Source of the DNA: Sulfurimonas sp.
GTDB taxonomy: Bacteria > Campylobacterota > Campylobacteria > Campylobacterales > Sulfurimonadaceae
Direction: 5' to 3'
Assembly (NCBI GenBank): GCA_026988735.1
Contig: JALSKR010000007.1
Location: 1-5,123 of the forward strand
DNA length: 5,123 nt
Shown: positions 1 through 5,123 of the stretch, piece by piece
Layout of the letters: each line of letters starts with the position of its first letter
Numbering within the stretch: position 1 is the first letter of the stretch
The notes under the pieces: generated by a model
What the model was told of the DNA's origin: nothing
The model's database searches: none
The model's input: only the letters and a program-made list of their open reading frames with translations
Position numbers and translations under genes: made by a program

Positions 1-193
1 TGACAGAAACTGTCTTTGCATCATTTAACTGTGGGTTATGGTGCAAATGTTCATGCGCTTTTTGATGCTCATGACTATGTCCTTCTTTACCATGCGTATG
101 AAAAGTCTTTCCCCCATCATGACTATGAGAGCCTGTCTCTGCATGCGTATGCTCTTCCATACCTCTTATACTACAACCACAATCTGTACACAT
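1..193 (-). CDS. hypB: HypB N-terminus, hydrogenase nickel-incorporation GTPase (partial)
   Basis: Only the first 64 codons are in the window; the GTPase domain lies beyond position 1. HypB is the cytoplasmic GTPase that, with HypA, delivers nickel to the large subunit of [NiFe] hydrogenases. The visible part reads MCTDCGCSIRG, so C2, C5 and C7 form the CxxCGC high-affinity nickel site known from E. coli HypB. It is followed by a histidine-rich stretch (13 His between residues 15 and 52, mostly as HxH pairs) typical of nickel-storing HypB forms, and then by NPQLNDAKTVSV, the conserved entry into the GTPase domain. The ATG at 193-191 is fixed by the Cys motif at residue 2 and by an AGGA ribosome site at 202-199, which begins right after the stop codon of the upstream nickel permease. 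The 9-base gap implies one operon. The plus-strand open frame opposite it is a shadow. Confidence 0.95.
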   Translation of the reverse strand, partial: MCTDCGCSIRGMEEHTHAETGSHSHDGGKTFHTHGKEGHSHEHQKAHEHLHHNPQLNDAKTVSV

Positions 194-202
194 ATTTTTC
201 CT

Positions 203-847
203 TTATCCTATTAAAATATTTGTTCCCACAACAAGTGAAATCACACCCGCTGTAGCAAACGCACGTCTTACATTTGTAAGATTACCTAAAAAGTTTTGAT
301 TCACATAAAGCATTAAAAATCCAAATGCCCCAAACACAAGCATCACCCCTGCTGTAAATGCAGCTACCATGGTAAAGTCAACACTACCACCCTGTACGGC
401 ACCAAGCGTAATAAGCATACCTCTCACACCACCTGCACCCATGAGAAGCCCAAGTGTAAGAGAAGAGGTTTTGGCTACATTGTCGCTGCTATGTTCATGT
501 GACTTTCCAAACCAAATATGTATATGCTCTTTGCCTTCATGGGTATGTTTGCCTAGCTGTATACGCTGTGTAAACACCATAAAAAGTAGATAGATACCCA
601 TTGCAATAATGACTGTCGCTGAGATAATATCACCATAAGCAAGAATCTCTTCAGAGATAGCTACGGACTCTAACACTTTTGCAAATACAAAAAGGCTCAA
701 ACCGTGCCCAATGGCAAATAGTGTAGTGATAAGCAGTGTTTTACGTTTGTTCTTTCCTATTGAAAAGTCCGCTATAGCTGTAAGGTGGTCAGGACCAAAG
801 GCATGTAAGATGCCATACCAAAAGATGAGTAGTAACGATAATTCCAT
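203..847 (-). CDS. Nickel/cobalt permease, NicO/UreH-like family
   Basis: A 214-residue polytopic membrane protein that probably imports Ni2+ for hydrogenase. The first helix carries HAFGPDHLTAI (residues 15-25), which matches the HAxGPDH signature of NicO/RcnA/UreH-type transporters, and IGHG lies at 46-49. Six hydrophobic segments are apparent: about 3-25, 37-59, 68-92, 129-151, 157-182 and 194-213. The central loop 93-127 holds six histidines (101, 103, 108, 110, 117, 119) and may gather metal. The frame stays open to a GTG at 877, but the ATG at 847-845 is preferred: GGAG sits six bases upstream and the protein then starts directly with the first helix. It is the first gene of a unit with hypB, which supports nickel rather than cobalt, although substrate cannot be read from sequence. 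An efflux role (RcnA-like) is less likely given the hypB linkage. Confidence 0.86.
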   Translation of the reverse strand: MELSLLLIFWYGILHAFGPDHLTAIADFSIGKNKRKTLLITTLFAIGHGLSLFVFAKVLESVAISEEILAYGDIISATVIIAMGIYLLFMVFTQRIQLGKHTHEGKEHIHIWFGKSHEHSSDNVAKTSSLTLGLLMGAGGVRGMLITLGAVQGGSVDFTMVAAFTAGVMLVFGAFGFLMLYVNQNFLGNLTNVRRAFATAGVISLVVGTNILIG

Positions 848-853
848 ATCTAT

Positions 854-857
854 CTCC
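854..857 (-). promoter_or_regulatory. Ribosome binding site that decides the permease start
   Basis: GGAG on the minus strand, six bases before the ATG at 847-845. The alternative upstream starts (ATG 859-857 and GTG 877-875) have no comparable purine site, so the permease is called from 847. Confidence 0.7.
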
Positions 858-862
858 ATAAA

Positions 863-881
863 TGAATATTTATTCACTATA
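863..881 (-). promoter_or_regulatory. Putative promoter -10 and operator palindrome of the permease-hypB unit
   Basis: On the minus strand TATAGT (881-876) is a plausible -10 element. It abuts a perfect inverted repeat, TGAATA-TT-TATTCA on the plus strand (863-876), which would cover the transcription start about 16 bases ahead of the permease ATG. That is where a repressor would bind. No convincing -35 is seen; the spacer side carries AGTAAG twice, 10 bases apart (889-894 and 899-904), which may be chance. The palindrome does not fit the H. pylori NikR pattern as I remember it, so the regulator is unknown. Nickel control is inference only. Confidence 0.45.
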
Positions 882-946
882 GTAGTCTAGTAAGTTTAAG
901 TAAGCATTAAAAAATTCATTTCTACTCTATTTTAAGGACTAATGTT

Positions 947-952
947 TATAAT
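947..952 (+). promoter_or_regulatory. Perfect TATAAT -10 box just before the transposase-like gene
   Basis: TATAAT lies only five bases before the ATG at 958, so transcription from it would start at or next to the start codon and give a leaderless message. An AAGGA at 934-938 is too far (19 bases) to serve that ATG and would not be in such a transcript. No clear -35 is present. In an A+T-rich gap a chance match is possible. Confidence 0.4.
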
Positions 953-957
953 AAAGA

Positions 958-1593
958 ATGAAATGTATCTATTGCGAACACCCATATACTTACACCTTGG
1001 CAGATAAACAACAAAAGTGTGGAAAATGCAAACGAAAATTTAGTCCTAAAAAAGTAGAACGTGAAAAAAAACTTGAATCACTTTTTATAAAAGGACATAA
1101 TGCACGAGAAGCCTCCAAGCAGACAGGCATGCACTTTGCTACTGTACAAAAATATTATGAACGTTTTAGAAGAAATATTGCACTCTATGCCGATGAGATG
1201 TATCAACGCAATAGTCATAGGGTAACAGGATACGATGAATACCTTTATCTACCCAAGAGCCTAAACATCGAAGAGCATATCCATAAGCTACAACACTTCC
1301 TCACCATGAGTTATGACAATAAAGTGTACAATATCATGATGCCCCATACCAGAGACATATACTATGATAGTGAAGATGAACAGTCTAAAAAACTTCTTCT
1401 TAAATATCTCAAATTTAACAAAGTAGCCAAACTCTCAAAAGCACAAAGCACTATCACCACATTTTGGGACTATTTTGAGACGTTTATCTGCCAATACAAA
1501 GGCGTAAGTGATGCACAGTTTATCTACTATTTAAAAGAAGCAGAGTGGCGGTTTAATACACAAAACTTAAGACAAACAAAGTACACTATCTGA
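958..1593 (+). CDS. Degenerate IS1595/ISXO2-type transposase-like protein
   Basis: A 211-residue intact frame with the layout of IS1595-family transposases but shortened; typical members are near 300 residues. Residues 3-24 form a zinc ribbon (C3, C6, C21, C24), followed by KRKF. Residues 38-72 read as a helix-turn-helix (AREASKQTGMHFATVQKYYERF). The C-terminus has the family's ending: TTFWDYFETFICQYKGVS (167-184) and YYLKEAEWRFN (190-200), which correspond to the usual IESFWS...KFNGV and LKExEWRFN blocks. D93-E94 may be what is left of the first catalytic Asp block, but the central part of the DDE fold is largely missing and the Glu of IESFWS is Thr here. Transposition activity is therefore unlikely; a retained DNA-binding role is possible. 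An in-frame TAA at 952-954 makes 958 the only sensible start. No terminal inverted repeats were found. The CDGSH gene follows 11 bases after its stop. Confidence 0.75.
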   Translation: MKCIYCEHPYTYTLADKQQKCGKCKRKFSPKKVEREKKLESLFIKGHNAREASKQTGMHFATVQKYYERFRRNIALYADEMYQRNSHRVTGYDEYLYLPKSLNIEEHIHKLQHFLTMSYDNKVYNIMMPHTRDIYYDSEDEQSKKLLLKYLKFNKVAKLSKAQSTITTFWDYFETFICQYKGVSDAQFIYYLKEAEWRFNTQNLRQTKYTI

Positions 1594-1604
1594 AAGGATA
1601 CACT

Positions 1605-1853
1605 ATGAAACACCCCGTAAAAGTCTACTTAGAAAAAGGTAAAACCTATCATTTTTGTACCTGTGGTAAAAGTGCCGATGGTGTGCTCTGTGATGGTAGC
1701 CATAAAGGTTCAGCGTTTAGTCCCAAAGAGTTCATTGCTACACGTAATGCTGAAGCCTTACTCTGTTTATGTAAAAAAAGTTCTTGCACTCCCTATTGTG
1801 ACGGAACACATGCGAAGCCTCAAAAGCTGGATTTGAATTTTCTTTTAGATTAA
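1605..1853 (+). CDS. Tandem CDGSH-type iron-sulfur protein
   Basis: An 82-residue soluble protein with two CDGSH (mitoNEET-type) motifs. The first uses C18, C20, C29 and H33 (CTCGKS...LCDGSH), the second C54, C56, C65 and H69 (CLCKKS...YCDGTH). Each set is the three-Cys, one-His ligation of a redox-active [2Fe-2S] cluster, so two clusters in one chain are expected, as in the CISD3-like two-motif class. Members are thought to act in electron or cluster transfer; the partner here is unknown. The start is supported by GAAAGGA at 1592-1598, six bases before the ATG, and this site overlaps the stop of the preceding transposase-like gene, so the two are probably co-transcribed. A role in hydrogenase cluster supply is tempting from the neighbourhood but the gene lies on the opposite strand to the hyp genes. 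Confidence 0.93.
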   Translation: MKHPVKVYLEKGKTYHFCTCGKSADGVLCDGSHKGSAFSPKEFIATRNAEALLCLCKKSSCTPYCDGTHAKPQKLDLNFLLD

Positions 1854-1862
1854 TGGTATAGT
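1833..1862 (+). promoter_or_regulatory. Sigma70-type promoter for the unknown membrane protein gene
   Basis: TTGAAT (1833-1838) and TATAGT (1857-1862) are 18 bases apart, and TGG precedes the -10 to give an extended -10 (TGGTATAGT, 1854-1862). The -35 lies within the last codons of the CDGSH gene. Transcription would begin near 1869 and leave a short leader containing the AAAAGG ribosome site at 1878-1883, nine bases before the ATG at 1893. Confidence 0.55.
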
Positions 1863-1892
1863 AGCAAAAATAAATATAAAAGGTATTTCTTT

Positions 1893-3002
1893 ATGTGTGA
1901 ATACACTAATCATTTAAAAAAATTTAAAAAATATAAATATACGTGCAAACGTAATACCAAAGAGATTTTACAATCCAAAGAAAATTCATATTCTATGCTT
2001 TTAAGTTGTATAAATCTTGATACATTAGATTCACATACTGTATATGTATTTTATCGAACTGAAAATAGTATATATCGTTCCATAATTCTTAGTAGAAAAA
2101 ATGCAAAAAATAATATAGATGATCTAAAATCAAAAATAATTCAAGGTTCTGAAGGGTATTTAGAATTTTATATTTTTAATGTAGATGACAAAGAAAATAA
2201 AAAACAATTCGAAAAACTGTATCAGTTAATAAATGAATTTTGTGATGTAGATAAAATAAATTCTGATTTTGATTCAAAGTTTATTCATAATCTATCTACA
2301 TTTGGTACTAATTTTTTACTTTCTAGTTATGAAGGTCTAAGTAAATACTTTAAGTTTTTCATAGCTATGGCATTAGCTAGTTTGATAATGCTCATCTATA
2401 GCCAATTAATCAATAATGGCTATCCATCCGAATTGATTGATTATAAAGCTATACTATCTATTGCAGAATATTCACTATATGAGCTCAACAAAATGGTTCT
2501 TTTGGTACTAATTGTTCTAAGTATTATATTTGCAAGTGCTATTACCTATCACTCTGATCCACTCGATATAAGTAAAATTAAATACAAAAGAAGATATAAA
2601 ATTATTTTGATGTCTATTGTCTACATATTAGCAATAACGATAGTATTGTCACTAGCTAAGGCTATGTTCTCTCAAAAAAATGAAAAATTCTTTCTTCAAA
2701 TTTATCAGGATATACATTTTTTTCCTCGTTTAATTCAAAAAGACAATCATATATTCTACGTTTTAGGTAGAGAAAAACGAGTTACTTATGCTTATAAATT
2801 AGATGATTTACTTCATAGAAAACAGATTGAAAATATTTGTAAAGAACTATCTAATGGAAAAGATTTTTATTCTTTAAGTACGATTGCTATGTCTAAATCT
2901 GCAAATATAAAAAATATACATATTATGCCTATAAATAATGCGACAGAATATTTAGATGTAAATGATTCTACACAATTAATTCAAAGAGAATATTGTCAAT
3001 AA
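1893..3002 (+). CDS. Unrecognised three-helix membrane protein, A+T-rich
   Basis: A 369-residue protein that I do not recognise. Residues 1-150 are soluble, lysine-rich and contain alternating hydrophobic stretches such as TVYVFYR (49-55) and YLEFYIFNV (89-97). Three clear membrane helices follow at about 153-173, 200-219 and 236-257. The loop between the second and third is strongly basic (KIKYKRRYK, 228-236), so by the positive-inside rule the N-domain and this loop are cytoplasmic and the C-terminal domain (258-369) is outside. That domain has no obvious motif. There is no signal peptide and no enzyme motif seen. Base composition differs sharply from the hyp genes: the sampled line 1921-1980 has 14 G/C in 60, against 27 in 60 for 4141-4200 in hypF. 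It has its own promoter and converges on the toxin gene with a 19-base gap, which points to an acquired cargo gene. Confidence 0.8.
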   Translation: MCEYTNHLKKFKKYKYTCKRNTKEILQSKENSYSMLLSCINLDTLDSHTVYVFYRTENSIYRSIILSRKNAKNNIDDLKSKIIQGSEGYLEFYIFNVDDKENKKQFEKLYQLINEFCDVDKINSDFDSKFIHNLSTFGTNFLLSSYEGLSKYFKFFIAMALASLIMLIYSQLINNGYPSELIDYKAILSIAEYSLYELNKMVLLVLIVLSIIFASAITYHSDPLDISKIKYKRRYKIILMSIVYILAITIVLSLAKAMFSQKNEKFFLQIYQDIHFFPRLIQKDNHIFYVLGREKRVTYAYKLDDLLHRKQIENICKELSNGKDFYSLSTIAMSKSANIKNIHIMPINNATEYLDVNDSTQLIQREYCQ

Positions 3003-3021
3003 AAATAATTTAATATCAAAT

Positions 3022-3279
3022 TTACCTATAGTGATACCGACATTGAGCAATCAAAACAGTGCCTTCATATACCTTATAGATAATACGATGTTCTATCGTG
3101 ATGCGTCTAGACCAGTATCCTGACCAGTTGTATTTTAAGGGTTCTGGTTCTCCTGTGCCTTCAAAAGGAGAGCGTTGTATCTCTTTTATGAGTTTATTAA
3201 TTTTTTTGAGTATTTTTTTATCTTGATTTTGCCAATATAAATAATCATCCCAAGCATCATCGGAAAAGCTTAAAATCAT
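3022..3279 (-). CDS. yoeB: YoeB-type toxin, ribosome-dependent mRNA endonuclease
   Basis: An 85-residue Txe/YoeB-family toxin of the usual length. YoeB binds the ribosomal A site and cuts mRNA when freed from its antitoxin. The protein aligns closely with E. coli YoeB along its whole length: SDDAWDDYLYWQ (6-17), KKINKLIKEIQRSPFEG (25-41), PEPLK (45-49), SGYWSRRIT (53-61), EHRIIY (63-68) and the C-terminal CRYHYR. The residues used in catalysis in E. coli YoeB (E46, R65, H83, Y84) are all present at the same numbers, so the toxin should be active. Its ATG overlaps the antitoxin stop by four bases (ATGA), giving translational coupling with the antitoxin first. It is also low in G+C (11 of 60 in 3181-3240). 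Confidence 0.96.
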   Translation of the reverse strand: MILSFSDDAWDDYLYWQNQDKKILKKINKLIKEIQRSPFEGTGEPEPLKYNWSGYWSRRITIEHRIIYKVYEGTVLIAQCRYHYR

Positions 3280-3530
3280 TCTTCAATAAGTTCTCTTTTT
3301 ATCCCTAATCCAGCTTCAAGTTGTGCAATAGAGCGATTCAATCTTTTTGCATTGGCTTCACTTTGCATCAAGTATGCTGTCTCTTCTATAGAACGATAAT
3401 CTTTTACTGAAATAATTACAACGGGTTCTTTATTTTGTCTCGTTACAATAATAGGGGTTGAGTTATCAACAACACTATCAAATGTAGATGCCAAGTTTTG
3501 TCTGGTTTGTGAAAAATTTACTGTTTTCAT
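3276..3530 (-). CDS. yefM: YefM-type antitoxin, Phd/YefM family
   Basis: An 84-residue antitoxin that neutralises YoeB and represses the operon. The N-terminal half is the Phd/YefM DNA-binding fold (FSQTRQNLASTFDSVV at 6-21, PIIVTRQNKEPVVIISVKDY at 26-45), with R10 and R31 at the positions recalled as important for operator binding in E. coli YefM. SIEETAYLMQSEANAKRL (47-64) leads into the acidic, flexible C-terminal arm that wraps the toxin (ending in ELIEE). The ATG at 3530-3528 is well served by AAGGAG at 3541-3536, five bases away. It starts 40 bases after the hypF stop on the same strand, so read-through from hypF is possible in addition to its own operator-controlled promoter. Confidence 0.95.
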   Translation of the reverse strand: MKTVNFSQTRQNLASTFDSVVDNSTPIIVTRQNKEPVVIISVKDYRSIEETAYLMQSEANAKRLNRSIAQLEAGLGIKRELIEE

Positions 3531-3540
3531 AAAAACTCCT

Positions 3541-3570
3541 TACATATGTACAAATAGTAGTACATATATA
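3541..3570 (-). promoter_or_regulatory. YefM-YoeB operator palindrome
   Basis: ATATGTAC (3544-3551) and GTACATAT (3560-3567) are perfect inverted repeats with an eight-base spacer; after one mismatch two more pairs extend to 3541 and 3570. The left arm contains the TGTACA core (3547-3552) recognised by E. coli YefM, and the right arm a one-base variant (AGTACA, 3559-3564). A shorter perfect palindrome, TACATATGTA, occupies 3541-3550 and touches the antitoxin ribosome site. TATATA on the minus strand (3570-3565) may be the -10; the -35 would lie within the end of hypF and is not convincing. The whole site starts directly at the hypF stop codon. Confidence 0.75.
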
Positions 3571-5123
3571 CTAAAGATTTGCTGAAGCCATCACCTGCCC
3601 TAAAGCAATCCCTCCATCATTAGGAGGAAAAAGGTTTGGTACGATAGCTTCGGAAAATCTCTTGAAAACAAGCTCCAAAAGTACCCTGTTTTGAAATACA
3701 CCTCCACTTAGCACCAAAGGTAAGTTTTCATACTTGGCATACACGACAGCTATCATCTCTACCAAAGTATGAAAAAACTTAGATACAGCGACTGTTTTAT
3801 CATCTTCACTAAGTAATGCTTTAATGACAGGTAAAACATCTAGCACATTATCTTTATAACCAAAGTCATAATATCCTGCGACAGATGCATCATAAAGTGC
3901 TTCAAGCATCATGCCACTCTCACCCTCGAAACTCATGACTTGACACACACCTAAGAGTGACGATACCGCATCAAAAATCCGTCCTGCTGATGAACTTTGG
4001 GGTGCATTAAGCCCTTTTTCCCATGTGAGAAAATAGTTTTTTAATTCTGTTGCACTAAAAGCCTGTGTTGTTGGGTTCTTAAGTGTGAGTGTCTCTTTAC
4101 CATAAAGGTCAAAAAGTAGTGAGAGTGCTACCCGTCTAGGCTCTTTAATGGCTTTAGCTCCTCCTAAGAGCTTAAAGTACTGTAGGTGAGCCACACGTTC
4201 ATAGCCCTCATAATCGCAGACCATAAACTCCCCACCCCAAAGCTTGCCATCATCTCCCAAGCCTGTACCATCAAATGCTACACCAAAGACCTTGCCTCTA
4301 AGTTTTTTCTCTGCCATTGCACCTAATATATGTGCATAATGATGCTGAATGGCTTGTAGGGGCACCCTTGTGTGGTTGCTTTTGGCATATTTTGTACTCT
4401 CATACTGTGGATGCCTATCATGCACAATTATTTCGGGTTCAAAATGATACATTCGTTTGAGTGTCTCTATATTTTTCTTATAATACCCCATAGAGCTTAT
4501 GCTGTCCAAATCGCCGATATGAGGAGAGAGTATCGCCTCGTTACCAAAACCTATGGCTATCGTGCTCTTTTGGTTTGCACCCGTTGCCAAAACATTTTTA
4601 TTGAGTGAAAAAGGAAGCTTCACACTCACAGGTGTATAGCCTCTGGCACGTCTAAGCATAATCTGTTGTTCACCTACTACCATCACCACAGAGTCATCAC
4701 AACCATTGACTATCTCTCTGTCATGCTCTAGTACATAGTCATAGACCCCTTGCAGTTTCTCTAAATCATCCAGATTTGTACAGATAGGTTCATCCGTGAC
4801 ATTGGCAGAAGTAGCGACCAAAGGACGTTTAAGTTTATCAAGTAGTAGTAAATGTAAAGGCGTATAAGGCAAAAATAACCCAATACGTGAAATATGTGGT
4901 ACTACAAGAGATGCAAGAGATGCAAGGGGTCTGGTGATTTGTGATTTGTTGCAACGCAATGAATCATGAATCACCTGACCCCCTTTTTTTACCAAAACAA
5001 TCGGACGCTCTTTAGAGCTAAGCAATTTCTCCTCTAGTTCATTTATCTCAGCAAACTCCCTAGCCATCTCCATATCTCTCACCATCGCCGCAAAAGGTTT
5101 GGTAGGTCGATGTTTTCTCTCTC
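3571..5123 (-). CDS. hypF: HypF carbamoyltransferase, C-terminal two thirds (partial)
   Basis: HypF uses carbamoyl phosphate and ATP to make a carbamoyl adenylate and loads it onto HypE, the source of CN ligands at the NiFe site. About 516 residues are visible; the frame is open through 5123 (RKHRPTKPFAA precedes the Met at 5085), so that Met is internal and the acylphosphatase and zinc-finger parts lie outside. Counting from it, the YrdC domain shows LPYTPLHLLLL (72-82), ATSANVTDEPI (91-101), HDREIVNGCDDSVV (121-134) and LRRARGYTP (144-152). The Kae1-like domain shows SPHIGDLDS (187-195), the metal site HHYAH (248-252), FDGTGLGDDGKLWGGEF (271-287), SAGRIFDAV (366-374), LSGGVFQNR (459-467) and PPNDGGIALGQ (487-497). 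Odd: a linker around residues 35-60 is some 19-22 residues longer than in HypF proteins I recall and is encoded by a palindrome. The YefM-YoeB pair follows its stop. Confidence 0.96.
   Translation of the reverse strand, partial: ERKHRPTKPFAAMVRDMEMAREFAEINELEEKLLSSKERPIVLVKKGGQVIHDSLRCNKSQITRPLASLASLVVPHISRIGLFLPYTPLHLLLLDKLKRPLVATSANVTDEPICTNLDDLEKLQGVYDYVLEHDREIVNGCDDSVVMVVGEQQIMLRRARGYTPVSVKLPFSLNKNVLATGANQKSTIAIGFGNEAILSPHIGDLDSISSMGYYKKNIETLKRMYHFEPEIIVHDRHPQYESTKYAKSNHTRVPLQAIQHHYAHILGAMAEKKLRGKVFGVAFDGTGLGDDGKLWGGEFMVCDYEGYERVAHLQYFKLLGGAKAIKEPRRVALSLLFDLYGKETLTLKNPTTQAFSATELKNYFLTWEKGLNAPQSSSAGRIFDAVSSLLGVCQVMSFEGESGMMLEALYDASVAGYYDFGYKDNVLDVLPVIKALLSEDDKTVAVSKFFHTLVEMIAVVYAKYENLPLVLSGGVFQNRVLLELVFKRFSEAIVPNLFPPNDGGIALGQVMASANL
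4905..4926 (-). repeat. Nine-base tandem repeat in hypF (LASLAS)
   Basis: CAAGAGATG is repeated exactly at 4905-4913 and 4914-4922 and begun a third time (CAAG, 4923-4926). In the protein it gives LASLASL (residues 54-60). The extra three codons look like a slippage duplication. It abuts the edge of the hypF palindrome, sharing its last base. Confidence 0.8.
4926..4982 (-). repeat. 57-base in-frame palindromic element inside hypF
   Basis: The segment folds on itself over its full length around the centre AAC (4953-4955). Pairing position i with 9908-i gives 27 pairs: 22 Watson-Crick, four G-T and one T-T mismatch (4932/4976), read on the plus strand. The outer arms are GGGGTCTGGTGATT (4926-4939) and AATCACCTGACCCC (4969-4982); inner helices are TGATT/AATCA and TTGC/GCAA. 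AA at 4924-4925 and TT at 4984-4985 could extend it across one bulged C. It encodes residues 35-54 of the visible HypF, including VIHDSLRCNKSQIT, between the VLVKK strand and the PLAS...IGLFLPY block. Its length of exactly 19 codons equals roughly the excess of this linker over other HypF proteins as I recall them, so an in-frame insertion is the likely origin. No other copy was seen in the window. Confidence 0.75.

Noticed and set aside
16..255. Plus-strand open frame of 79 codons rich in His and Tyr
   Set aside because: It is the shadow of the His-rich hypB start and the permease end on the other strand; the CAT/CAC pattern is produced by the antisense codons.
369..593. Plus-strand open frame of 74 codons
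   Set aside because: Lies opposite the permease reading frame, which has family motifs; nothing recognisable in the shadow.
863..876. Match of the palindrome to the arginine-repressor box pattern TGNATNNNNATNCA
   Set aside because: The fit is formal only; an A+T-rich palindrome of this length easily satisfies it and no arginine gene is nearby.
889..904. AGTAAG direct repeat with a 10-base period as a regulator site
   Set aside because: Six-base units in an A+T-rich gap; too weak to claim separately.
1582..1606. Direct repeat TACACTAT at 1582-1589 and 1599-1606 as an insertion-sequence end
   Set aside because: No matching repeat at the 5' side of the transposase-like gene and no inverted ends.
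878..1864. TATAGTAG at 878-885 and 1857-1864 (and ATAGTAG at 3554-3560) as insertion-site duplications at module edges
   Set aside because: Seven to eight bases recur easily in this composition, and two of the copies are parts of promoter-like boxes.
2993..3040. Terminator between the converging membrane-protein and toxin genes
   Set aside because: Only an ATTG-T-CAAT with a one-base loop is present; no usable stem followed by a T-run in either direction.
4372..4608. Plus-strand open frame of 78 codons
   Set aside because: Opposite the conserved Kae1-like part of hypF; no ribosome site or motif.

Overview
The window looks like a chromosomal piece of a low-G+C, hydrogenase-bearing bacterium, most likely a member of the Campylobacterota (Sulfurimonas/Sulfurovum-like). 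This is inferred from the A+T-rich codon use, the style of the [NiFe]-hydrogenase maturation (hyp) proteins and the short intergenic gaps; no sequence search was possible.

The two ends hold hyp/nickel genes on the minus strand. At the right, 3571-5123 is the C-terminal two thirds of hypF (carbamoyltransferase that makes the CN ligands of the NiFe site). At the left, a NicO/UreH-type nickel permease (203-847) is followed after 9 bases by the start of hypB (1-193, cut by the window), which has a CxxCGC nickel motif and a histidine-rich tail. Nickel uptake, nickel storage/insertion and cyanide-ligand synthesis thus point the same way and presumably serve one hydrogenase.

Between these ends lies about 2.7 kb of other material. 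On the plus strand are a degenerate IS1595/ISXO2-type transposase-like protein (958-1593), a tandem-CDGSH iron-sulfur protein translationally close behind it (1605-1853), and, behind its own good promoter, a very A+T-rich gene for an unrecognised three-helix membrane protein (1893-3002). On the minus strand, converging with that gene and directly downstream of hypF, is a complete YefM-YoeB toxin-antitoxin pair (3022-3530) with a palindromic operator (3541-3570). The mosaic suggests accessory genes placed inside a hyp locus.

The most unusual signal is inside hypF. Positions 4926-4982 form a 57-base (exactly 19-codon) near-perfect palindrome that folds end to end, in frame, at a point of the YrdC-like domain where HypF proteins normally have a shorter linker. 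It looks like a small palindromic element that has been inserted into and tolerated by the protein. No stretch above 300 bases lacks a gene; the largest gap (848-957) holds a divergent promoter region.
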